A stretch of DNA of 64,000 bases. Origin: Zymoseptoria tritici IPO323 (lineage: Eukaryota; Ascomycota; Dothideomycetes; Mycosphaerellales; Mycosphaerellaceae). The stretch is from positions 520,100-584,099 of the forward strand of contig NC_018202.1 in the NCBI RefSeq assembly GCF_000219625.1, written 5' to 3'. Below are positions 1-10,140 of this stretch, piece by piece (positions within the stretch are counted from its first letter, which is position 1; each line of letters opens with the position of its first letter). Both the position numbers and the translations under genes were made by a program. Under the pieces are notes generated by a model that worked only from the letters and a program-made list of their open reading frames with translations, had not been told where the DNA came from and made no database searches.

Positions 1-2868
1 TGATGCTTTCTTCGGTGTCGGTGTCGGACGGGGAAGTCGGGAGGGAGTCTCTAGCGCGAAGACTTGAGGACGAGGAGGAGAGGGAGAGAAGATTGGTCGC
101 TGGGATAATGTTGCTAGCTTGCTCGGTGTTGCGACAAGGATTCTAGTAGGTCGAGACGATACAGCGCCTCGCTTCGGAGATTTGATGCGGACTTGCGAAG
201 GGTTGGTCGCGCGCGAGGGAGTCTCGGGAATGGCTATCGCTCTTATCGCTCGCTTTCCAGGAGTCGAGATGCGAAATGGGATGGCAGGCGCGCGTTCGTT
301 GACTTCTCGGTTGGAGGGACTCATTGTGATTTTGAGATCTTGCTGGGTATTCAGAGGTGGTCGTACGAGCTACATAGGAGCAGAGTGGCACAGGGTTCGA
401 TAGTTGGAGAAGTACCGGCCTTGAGACTTGCGCTAGGAGTACTATAGCAACAGGCGTCGGCGTCCAGGACGTGTCCCGTTCCTCCTTCGTACGCTGGCGC
501 AGAGTCCCTCGCGCTTGTCCGTTTCTCGAGCATCTATGCCGAGGAACGCTGAAACAACAGAGATCCTTCTCCTATTGCTGCACACCCAGCACCTAGCGCT
601 CTAGGTCTTCTTTTTCGCAACGACTGCACCTTGCGCCGACATACGTCTGGTTGCCCAGAATCATTTCTCTGGAGCAAACAACGTGCAAAGCAATGCGGCT
701 TCTAATACGGATGTCGTCGACTCCCTCTCCTGTTCAAGTCTACCTCCCTCATGGTCCTATTAAGATGCCGAGAAAGCCTGGAGGACTTACCGATCACTGG
801 AAGTCGTGCATTCGACTGTCTGCGCTATTTCCGACACACATCATTTAGAACAACTACGATGCCCATCGCCCAATCTATAGAGTGACCAATTCGACGATCT
901 GGCTTCTGCTCGAGGGAGGTGTGGAGGTCAATAGCAAGGTGTGCAGTGGTCGCCAGCTTCAGCGACTGCCTACGGAGATATCCTTCGCTAGGAAGAAGTG
1001 AAAACGAAGAAGTAAAGAGTGCCCACCACGTCAAGTCTTGCAGTGACTGGCCCAGCATCTCACAATATTCTGGCTTACGTCTCCAAGCAAGGACATATCG
1101 TTCAAGGCCGCTCTGGTGTGTTTCCCACGAGATCCGAGCTGCTTGTCGTACGCAGTCAGCGATTCCAAGACATCGCCCTTGTCTTCGGAGGTTGGATGCG
1201 CCACCTTGCGCCCACCATCATCTCAGAGATCGTCCAAGACTTCGCTATAAGCAAGCTCTGACGAGGGCACGCCACTCCGCTGTTGAATCATTCGACATCT
1301 CGTACCGCAATCAGAAGATCACTCGTTTTTTCCGTCTTCCACTGCGCATCTCCTGCTGAACGAGACCACGCTGGAGCACTGAGCGGGGCTCGCTTGGACG
1401 TGGATGGATTGTTATTGACAGACCTTGGCCAATCTCTCTCCTGGACATAGGCTCCACACGGACGCCAGCACCGGGCGGATGGCGGAAAATTAGCCGTCGG
1501 TCGAGTGGCTCTGAAACATCGATATGGTCGCATCGAAGGACCAACTTCAAGAAGTCGAACTTTGCTGCATCAGTCGGGGAAGAAGTTAAAAGGTGTTTCT
1601 CGCGCTTTCATTGCCCTGGCCACGCTCTGATTCCTCAGCTCGGTGATGCTACAGCAGTGTGCAGCACCGACAAGATACCACCTTCCCTTCACGACACAAC
1701 CCAACAACCTCGCTGGCGCTTCCGCCCACCTATTGGACCCACGACACACGCCTTTCCAACAGGTCCAGCAAGCCAATATGCAGGTCGTGCATGCCGACAG
1801 TCCGCCAGTAGACTCCCTCCAATCTCTCACTCGCTCCGCAACGGCACTCCAGCGAACCGGATCCACGGACAACTCCATCACAGATGCCTTGAAACCCGCT
1901 ACACCGCAACGCGACATCTCACTGACGTTCAGCAACGTGGCGCAGCCTCCGTGACCTCGAGTTTCATCGGCCACGGGAGGTCGTTGTTCGGTGGGAAGAA
2001 GGCGGCGGGGGTTGCTTGGCGGTGGGAGGGAGGCGCGGGCGTGGACAGTTCGGTGTTGATGACTGACTGCGTTTTCGCTGTTGAAGAGGAAGCGGAGTGG
2101 GTTGGATGATACGCCAAGAGGATGATTGGGCTGATTGGGATTTGATTGATTGGGCGGTACTTGGGTATTGTCGACTATGGCGGGTGATGGCGTTGTACGA
2201 TCATGACACCGGCGTCAAGAACAGTCCAAGAGACGAAGGCCCTGGCCGATCAACGCACGCTTCGAGGAGCTCGCTAATAATCCATTCAGCGGGAAAGCAT
2301 TCTCGTTCCGCATCGAAGATTGGTCTTCACGGATGATCCGAGAGCGAGATGAGCATGCGATGGAGTGTTGGAGATGATTTAGCGGCCAGCGCCAATGCGA
2401 CCTGCACTGTGGCTTCGCAAGCAACAAAGAGTGCAGTCGAGTCTTGGCTTGTCAAGAGTCATGCGCTATGTGGCCTTGCACGCGGTGATTGCGCGGACAA
2501 TACCCGTGAATGTCATCACTTTTAGCGCTGCAGTCGTCCCGTCCGTCGAATTTGGTACAGACGAAGGTAGAGTAGCAGGCCGAGGTGCGTGCCTGCGAGA
2601 CGAGCGAGATAGTAGATCCCACTCCCCCATTGCGGTAACTGCGTTTTGGTCGAGTGGAGGAGACATGTCTTTCTCGTTGCCAACGCTAGGAGCCAGAGAA
2701 TCGTATCGCGCTATCAGATCGTCTAGTTCAGCGATGTCCAACCAGCGACAGTAGGTGCCCACGGGGACCAGTCTTGATCCCTAGGCGAGTACATGGTCAT
2801 CTCTAGGTAGTCTTTGTGGGCTCGTAAGCTCTGTACACGAGGATCCTCCTAACTGCGACTGCGGGTGG
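1..2868. other. Gene-poor stretch, no recognisable gene
   Basis: Only short overlapping ORFs occur on both strands, and none has a domain I recognise. The longest are a minus-strand ORF of 134 codons (1974-1570) and a minus-strand ORF of 98 codons (2762-2466). The second continues leftward as protein-like sequence with interruptions, so it may be a gene relic. Base composition is moderate GC with normal CA/TG content, so this stretch has not suffered RIP. No tRNA, rRNA or repeat array was seen. Confidence 0.4.
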
Positions 2869-2876
2869 GTGGTGCT
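2869..2876. repeat. 8-bp target-site duplication, left copy (hAT)
   Basis: GTGGTGCT lies directly outside the left terminal inverted repeat. It is matched by GTAGTGCT at 5801-5808. The single difference is a G-to-A transition in a TG context, as RIP would give. Confidence 0.75.
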
Positions 2877-5800
2877 TAGTAAGCTTGTTAGCATAGATTG
2901 GCATAGTATAACCCCCCCTGCCAATGCTAGCTATTAGTGTTATTAGTATGCCATTAGCATGCCAGTCCAAATAAGGTATTCTAATAAGAGCTAGAAGGTA
3001 GTGTTGTAAATAGTAGATGAATTAAACGGCTCTATTAACTATTAACCTTACCCTAACTCTATAAGTCTACCTCCGTCGATACGAATAAGTGTTAGAAGGA
3101 CTGTTGCTAGCGCTGTTGCTTAAGATTAGCCTTAACATCGTCTACATTATTAAAGGCTAGTGTTATAATACTAGCTCTCTTCTTAACCGGTAGACTAAAT
3201 GTACTACGAAGGAAGGTATAGGCTTTAATAATGTCGCCGCTAAGCTATAAACGACGGTAGGTTATTATGTCTCTACTAGCGCTAAAGGACCTCTTAGGGT
3301 TGTCGCTTATTAAGGGGATTAAGAGGTAGTCGAATGCTATACGTAAGAGGTTTAGCTATTATTGTCGACGGTAGTACTAGTATTATAAGTAATCGAACGT
3401 AGGAATAGCCTTGTTGTATTTACCGCTTATCTACTAAGGGTCTAGCAATAGATTAGTCGTTAGATACTCCTTAAGCTCGTCGACGAGGGTAGTAGAAGGC
3501 TAGTAAGTTGTCTTAAGCCGCTTAAATTTACGTAGACGGCTATCTATACTATCCTTAGTTAGCACTATAGGTGTTGTTGTATATAATAGAGTAGCGGTTA
3601 CACCCTTATATTCGCTCTAGAGCTCTAGTACTTACTTATAAACTATATCGCTCTATCTAGCCTACTCCGGCTATTACTATTAACTATTAAACTACTACTT
3701 CTTTATTAAAGGGTTAAGGTAGACAGCGGTAAAGAGTATTAGTGTCTTGTTATATAGGGTGTAGTACTTCTTAGTCTTCTTCTACGCGTAGTTATAGTAG
3801 CCTAAGATATATTCGAAGGACTTGTCGTAGACTAGCTCCTCTACAAACTCGGTCTTAAAGTTGTCGATAGTGTCTAGGATAAAGCTAATAGTCGGATACT
3901 AGTCGAATAGGTTGCGCTAATTGCCTTACGAGTCTATAGTAGCTACCTCGAACGTCTTAAGGGCATCGTAAATGCGATCGAGCTACTTCTATTACTATAG
4001 CTTTAGCCGGTTGTCCTTAAGAGCCTTCTCCTACTTATGTTCCTTTAGCTAGCCCTTTATAAACCTCTTAATCCTCTCTTATAGCTCGAGAGCCCTCGTA
4101 ATTATGTAGTAGGTAGAGTTCTAGCGTATGTCGTTATCTTAGATAAGCTAAGAAGGTAGTTAGTAAGGTATTAAGGAAGGTGTAAGAAATAAGGTTAAAG
4201 ATTAAGGGTTACGGGAAGCGCGGCAGCGGAAAGTCCCTTATACGGGCCGCGTACGGGGGCTAATTATAAATTCGGAAATTAGCTAGTATAGCGTTATTTT
4301 AGAAACTTACCTTTAGCTTGTCGAATTGCTCTAAAACTCTACTAACAACAACACCTACGAATCGCTTAATCCTCTACGGTAATCCTCGAATAAACCGCAC
4401 CGTATTATATAGTATACTAACCGGCCCTTTCTCGCTCTAGAATGCCTCTACTACGTCGACCGCGCCCTTCTTAACCTTAGCCTCGAGAGCCGCTAACGCC
4501 TTACTAGCTCTAGCGCCGAGCAACAACGCCCTCGTATATAGATTCGTAACGTAGCTAAGGTAGCGTAGTCTATAAGTAGTCCGCTATACGGCGGTCTATC
4601 CTAGGTAGAGCTACTTAAGAAGAAGGTCGATTATAGTATCGTTAGTACTAATATTATCGCACATAAAGTATCCGAGCCGCTTTTAAAGGCTATATTCCTC
4701 GATAACTTCTATAAGAGCGGCCGCCTCGTTCTTAGCTAACTTCGTACTATAGGTCCTTCTAAAGGCTAGTAGCCTCGTTCTACGGTTACCTCTACTATCG
4801 ACGAAGTAAGCGAAGACGCTAAGGATCGAGTAGTTATTTAGCGAGGTCTAGCTATCGAACGAGAGATATATATTACTAATCGAGTCCCTTAGCTCTCGCT
4901 ATACCGCCGCCTTCTCCTTCGTATACGTATCTATTATCTACCCTCGAATCGTCGACGCCGTACGTAGTAAGAAAGAGCCTATTAAGGAGTTAAGGAAGGT
5001 AATAAGATCGCGGAAGTACTAGTTCTCGACTATTCGGAAGGCGACATAGTAATATACTATCTAGCGAACGAGGAGGTCTTTAAACTTAGTAATAGTATAG
5101 TCCTTAGTAAGCTATTAATAAACTATACCGCTATCGAAGGACGACTCGATTAATCCGGTAGTACTAATAATACGCTTACTAGTAGCTCTATCGAGCTAGT
5201 GTTTATAAAGTAAGTAGTTTAAAGTACTACTATTACCGTTATTACAATATAGTAAGGTCTGCTTACCTCCGCTAACCTCGTAGTAGTAGCAATAGAAGTA
5301 CTTCTTCGAGTCTCTTAACGACAATACTAGCTTACTAGCCTTCTATATAGTAGACTTCCCTCTCCTACTCTTATTACTCGGCGTAGCTATAGCTACATAA
5401 CGAGTATATTCGACGTCCTTAATTAAGAAGGTGTCCTTATAGAGGGTTCGGTCGTAACGAGGGTTAGCGACATTAAGGGTAATGTTATCGGTTATAGGCT
5501 TCCTTCGAAGGAGCGAGAATATAGTAACGGTAAGATAGTAATAGTAATAGTAGTAATAGCAATAATAATACAATTAATAATTAACTACTAATATATACGT
5601 AGGTATAGAGTCTACTATGTTATATAATAACACCCCTTATATTAACAATACCCTTATTAGTATTAGCATCTCGACATAGCATTAGTATAGTATAACCCCC
5701 TCTACTAATACTAGCTATTAGTACTATTAGCAATGCTAATAACTAATAGCATTACTAATACTAGCTATGCTAATAATATTCTATACTAATAAGCTTACTA
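2877..5800 (-). mobile_element. RIP-degraded full-length hAT transposon
   Basis: The element is 2924 bp, begins TAGTAAGCTTGTTAGCATAG and ends with the near-perfect inverse. It is flanked by 8-bp target duplications, which is diagnostic for the hAT superfamily. A subterminal motif (ATAGTATAACCCCC, about 2905 and 5690) is also repeated inside the ends in direct orientation. Base composition is extreme: CA and TG are nearly absent and TA is very frequent. If the RIP transitions are reversed, its terminal repeat matches the intact hAT at 48034-49023, whose end is CAGTGAGCTTGTT. The element is immobile by itself. Confidence 0.85.
3110..5573 (-). pseudogene. hAT transposase pseudogene (RIP-inactivated)
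   Basis: Read on the minus strand, the region gives a recognisable hAT transposase broken by many TAG/TAA codons. An N-terminal BED-like zinc-finger segment lies near 5400-5230 (FYCYY followed by LLYCNN). The family motif of the form ISxSFDxWTS lies near 4880-4800, with its Trp changed to TAG. A C-terminal dimerisation-domain motif (GDIIKAYTFLRST) lies near 3240-3200. Stops occur where Trp (TGG) or Gln (CAA/CAG) is expected. No intact transposase can be made. Boundaries are approximate because start and stop are mutated. Confidence 0.8.
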
Positions 5801-5808
5801 GTAGTGCT
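5801..5808. repeat. 8-bp target-site duplication, right copy (hAT)
   Basis: GTAGTGCT immediately follows the right terminal repeat and pairs with GTGGTGCT at 2869-2876. Confidence 0.75.
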
Positions 5809-7260
5809 AAAGTCTACGGATCGAATCCTCCGATACGTCGGACATAGTATGCCTAAGACCTTGCCCTATTAGCATAAACGATTATCGTGTCGCTTAGCGA
5901 AATATGCCTTAATTCTATAGACTGCCGTAGAAATGCTTCCCGAGCGCTTATAAATTCGAAGGAAAAGGCTAGGCTCCGGAGAGAATAGGGAGCTTCCGGC
6001 GCTAGACCTACTCCGTTCCGTAAGAGTTACTACTCCGCTCGTAGCGTAATTTGTTCCGCTTCTAGTATAATTAGATAGTAAGGAAAGACCGCGGTAATAC
6101 CTTAGTATATATAGTTACGATAATACGAGTAGTAACTTCTACGCCGCTTCGTACCCTCGTCGGCTAGCTCGAGTATATTGTTATTATCCTAACTATCGTC
6201 GAATCGCGTAGCCGTAGCACTCTAGTGTCCTCCTACTAAGGTATCTACTTTACTATACCCCTCTACCTCCCGCCCCTACTTCCTCTTCGTCTTCTATACC
6301 GCTCTATACTCCCGGGTAGCTAGCGGTGCTATCGTCTCTAGTAAGATGCTCGAGTAGACGTACTAAAAATAGCGGTTTATAGCCCGCCCGCCGAAGCTAT
6401 AGTTTCCCTTCCGGTTCCTAAAAGCTTAGCGTATCGTGTTCGTATAGAAATATAGCTCGGATAATTTAGCGTCGTAGCGTATAAAGGATTCGGAACGCGG
6501 ATTTGTTATATGCGCCTTCGCTATCGCTAACCTCGCTGTCGGCTAGACTAACTTAATTATAGAGTTACCTACTATAGAGTATATAACCTTAAACATACCG
6601 CTAACCTCGCTGCCCGAAAGCGAAGCAAGATAATGTAGCAGACTTTTAGAAAGAGAAGTAATAGTAGATTTTAGCGTATGCGGCGGAGAGGCAATAGTAG
6701 GTATTAATATATACGGCGGAGAAGACTAGTACACTTAGCGCACCGTTCCGAGCTTCGAGCTAACGATTATCTCTCCGGACGTCTAAGGCTATAAGCTTCC
6801 TCTATTTGTTGCTCGCCTAGGATAGACCTATAATAAAGCGATACCGTACATTTTCCCTCCTCCGTATCTACTTATTCTTATTATCCTATAAGTAATCTCT
6901 TTTTAGTATCTACGAACAGGACTACTACTTATCCCGTCGGCGTTAATCGTACCTATGCTCCGTATAAACGTAGTAGCCTTACGCGGAGTCTCGACGGCGG
7001 GTTCTTACTTAATCGTAGTAGGAGAGCTAGTATCCGATAGCGCCGCTACTCCGTCGGGACGTAGGGTAGAGGTAGGTAAGACGGCGCCGGCATATAGGGT
7101 AGAGGTAGGTAAGATGTTATCGGCACGTAGTATAGAGGTAGGTAAGATGTTTTCGGTACGTAGGGTAGAGGTAGGTAAGATAGCCTCGGGAAGGACTTAA
7201 AGTATCTACCGGATAATAAATTAGTAAAGTCTATCGGGATTAGTTACCGCAACGATTAAA
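5809..7260. other. RIP-degraded region between hAT and pseudogene
   Basis: This 1.4-kb block shares the TA-rich, CA/TG-poor composition of the hAT, but lies outside its target duplication. It was therefore itself a duplicated sequence that RIP attacked. Its right part (from about 6950) is the 3' portion of a coiled-coil gene paralogue. The left part contains no ORF or domain I can identify. Composition returns to normal near 7280. Confidence 0.6.
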
Positions 7261-7352
7261 CGTACGTATGCTATTATTATGCGCAGGTCCTTAACCTCCG
7301 CCTCTAGTGCTTCTACGCGGGTTTGTAGTTGGTGCTCGATGGATCGCTACAT
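6955..7352 (-). pseudogene. Dead paralogue of the 18489-19028 coiled-coil gene
   Basis: From an ATG at 7352-7350 the minus strand reads Met, a TAG, then a heptad-rich segment (EHQLQTRVEALEAEVKDL). This aligns with EHEIQQLKARVKTLEDEV of the gene at 19028-18489. Further on there are five copies of a LPTSTLR-type repeat, where the intact gene has two. Several in-frame TAG/TAA codons follow, all RIP-type. The upstream regions are also alike: a GAGACGCG...CGCGTCT palindrome and an ACGTCAC motif lie near 7410-7445 here and near 19200-19250 there. This is a segmental duplicate in which the 3' portion was RIP-mutated while the promoter side was largely spared. The function of the family is unknown. 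Confidence 0.6.
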
Positions 7353-8789
7353 ATTTGTTTGTTTGTTTAAATGGTCGAAAGTTGAAAGTCGTTGGAAAAA
7401 GTTCGGAATGGGGAGACGCGCCTGCACGCGTCTACGTCACTACCCCGCTTTTTTTTATCAACTCAGCTCTCTTTGCAGCGGGTGCTTAAGAAGGCCTCCC
7501 CGTCTCTGCTGACTCTCAAGTGACTTTCACTGCTAGTCTGGACTCCTGCCATTTCCCAGCCCAGCCTTTTACCTGATCAGAAAATCACATCTTTGCGCAT
7601 TCATTCCTGGGTTTTTCCGTGACTCAGCCGTGAGAGCGAGGCGATTGTATCTATGCCGATAATCCTACTTTTGCGAGTATTCGGTAAGGCGGTAAGGCGG
7701 TGTGGTCGTGGGGTGAAGCTGGTGGCCGTGCAGCTAGCGATCGAGAAGTCGCGAATCCGTCGCAGTCTGAAGAAGCTGCGGTTGAGTGGCCATGCGGTCG
7801 TGCGTATGAGGCACGAGGAGTCGTGGATCCAGCGCAGTCGTCAAGGAGCTGCGGACGTCGGTGAAGATGGGATCCAGCGCAGTCGTGCAGGAGCTGCGGT
7901 CGAGAGACGTGGTATTCAGGGCAGTCGTTGAAGGAGCTACGGATGGCGGTAAATCTGGCAGTTGGTAGAACAGATGTGGCTGCTGTCGGTGTTAAAGTCA
8001 GGGGATGCGTCGTCCTGAAGGATGCCGAGGACCCTCCGTAAGCACGTGAAACTAATGTTGCCGGAATGCGGTCTTGCGAGGCTCTCTAGATCGCGCAGAC
8101 AGTCGCAAGCGAAAGTAAGTATCGCGATTACCTCTAGCGTAGGCTTCTTCGGAAGGACAAGAGATGGATGTCCAATTAATAGCTTCGTCGGAAGCGATCG
8201 ATGATCGTATCGTAAGTCTGCGGCTTCGTAGACCGTCGAGAAGGTACCTTCGCTAATGCGGTTGATTAGTCGATATCGTTAGCTAATGTTCTTAAAGGTC
8301 TGCTCCTAGTGGTCTATAGCGTGGAGCACGGAGTCGTCGATGTCTCCCTGCTCGTCGTCGGACATAGTACCACTACTTTCGTCCGAGTTCTACTTCCTCG
8401 GTGTCGTCTAGTCGTCCTTTCGCGAAACCTTCGTCTTCGTGTACTACTACAGTCTTATGCGAGCGCCGTGTAGGGAGCGCCATAAATTGTAGAGGAGAAT
8501 CTGGCTTCTGTTCGTGCAGACAATTATATGCGGATGTTAATGTTGTAGGTTGCCGTGCGACAGGGCTCGAAGCATTGTAGCTTTGACAACGTTTCTTTAA
8601 GCGGCGGTAATGCCGGTCTGGTAAAGGCGGCAGAATTGCTTGTGCACGAGCGAGTCCAATCCTGTATCCACGCAGTTCTTGCCCCAAGTTCTTCATGCGG
8701 TCGTTGGCCGCAGCGAGCTCCAGCGTACCTCCGTACCTTCAAAGACATAGTGGGAGGCAAGGGGTTAGTATAATCGTGCTCTTCCGAGG
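7353..8789. other. Promoter side of pseudogene, then unassigned sequence with a minisatellite
   Basis: The first 100 bp hold the conserved upstream block shared with the gene at 19028. At about 7826-7935 a motif GATCCAGCGCAGTCGT...GGAGCTGCGG recurs three times at roughly 48-bp spacing. Short ORFs between 8373 and 8817 on the minus strand overlap in different frames and I do not recognise them. From about 8100 to 8500 the sequence has mild TA enrichment. Confidence 0.4.
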
Positions 8790-9680
8790 CTAGGAATGGT
8801 GGTCTGGTCGATGCCAAGGGCTTTTGATGATGCTCGGGATGAGGGTCGCAAGCGGTGACTGCGAGAAATGGAAGTTGTTGTCGTTACACGAGATGAAGAC
8901 TCTGCGAGTCGGTGTAACCAAGGTATTTTGATGGAGGTTCAGGTGGTATTTCCGGTGCTGGAGCCGTGGGCGCTGCCTCTGGTAGACTGGGAAGGGCTGA
9001 GTTCGGCTATCGAGCCATGCGAAGGCGTGTGTGAAGGCGTATGTGAAATCTCGCAAGGACTGAAGATCGCTCGGAAGGCGGTATTTGTCGCTGCGAGCGG
9101 ACGAGGCTTGAGGGTCGAGGAACTCTTGTAGTGGGAGCTGGGCTTGGCTGTAGTGCGATTGACTTCCTCTTCTTGATCTTTTTCCCGCTCGAAGAGTTTC
9201 CAGATTGTGTTGAGCTGAATGGTCCCCGTCTCGTTGATACGCTAGATGTCCATGACCTTGACCTTTCGCGTATGATTTGCTCGCTCTTCTCGTCGGAGCC
9301 TTCTTAGCCAAGTCGATTTCTTGCTGCGAAGGCGGAGCATTTCCATCATTCTCTTCGTTCAAAGCCGGCGTCTTGGAGAATGTCTCCACCAGAATCTTGT
9401 CCTGCGAAGCACATATCGATGGACGATTGTGAAAGTAAAGGTCGTGGATGTAAGGCCGAGCAAGAAGTCGCGTCGGTGATACTGAGTTTCTTGCATCTCA
9501 CTGCCAATTGTTAAAGGCCTTCTCGATAGCACCTCCGCAGGGTGTCCTATTCGTGAGACAGACTCTGCTATGCAATGCATTCTTAAGGTCAATGCGGTGA
9601 AGAGGCGGCGGTCCGGAGGCATGGGTACGATCATCGTAGGTAGGAGAGGAGGCGTGAAGCGCGATAAAGCTGGCGGACAT
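8790..9680 (-). pseudogene. Hypothetical protein gene with one in-frame stop
   Basis: One minus-strand frame is open from an ATG at 9680 to a stop at 8790 except for a single TGA after about 60 codons (following ..AFNNWQ), where a CGA to TGA change is the simplest explanation. The conceptual product is about 296 residues. The first part is Ser/Thr/Pro-rich, the middle reads PSQQEIDLAKKAPTRRASK, and the C-terminal half is rich in basic and aromatic residues. No domain is recognised. Alternatively a short intron removes the TGA. It could also be a spurious ORF, although the same-frame continuity over about 890 bp argues against that. Confidence 0.35.
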
Positions 9681-10140
9681 GGTGGAGTGGAGTTTCTCGC
9701 TTCTTAAGAAAGAATGTTATGGAGCTTACGGGCACGTGTTAGAGCTACAAGGTCGAAGGGCCTCCACGTGTTCCTCCTTGCCGAGAGCAGCGGGACACGT
9801 TTATTAGAAAGTGTTCGGTCGTTGCATCGGGGCGAGCTCCTGCTCACATATAGCTTCTTCTGCAGGTTCAAGTCGGAGCGTCTTACATCTCAACATTTGA
9901 CTTATTGCACGCCTTGTAGTGATAACGTGGAGTAGAAGAGAATTCTGAACTCTGCTCCGTCTCTACGTAGCAGCATCGATACTCTACCCATAGAGTTATA
10001 AGTATGGTTCCTTTTCGGAATGCACCCTGGACTCCGAATCGGATTGTCTATCGACAAATTTTATGCATGCTCTGCTTCGAATCCATCATCCCTTTCCTCC
10101 CGCAAACAGCTGCTTCGACCAGTCGTCCGGCGCTCGCGAC
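9681..10140. other. Intergenic, nothing recognised
   Basis: Moderate-GC sequence without a convincing ORF. It lies downstream of the 10141-12599 gene and upstream of the ORF ending at 9680, so it may contain that gene's 3' region and a promoter, but no specific element stands out. Confidence 0.3.

Noticed and set aside
5343..5573. Independent small Tyr-rich protein
   Set aside because: It is the first surviving fragment of the RIP-mutated hAT transposase; the Tyr run comes from a TAA/TAG-type microsatellite.
2905..5720. LTR retrotransposon suggested by the direct repeat ATAGTATAACCCCC near both ends
   Set aside because: The repeat lies inside terminal inverted repeats with 8-bp duplications and the coding remnant is hAT, so it is a subterminal repeat.
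6955..7200. 81-codon plus-strand ORF with VEVGK repeats
   Set aside because: Antisense of the PTSTLR repeats of the dead coiled-coil paralogue.
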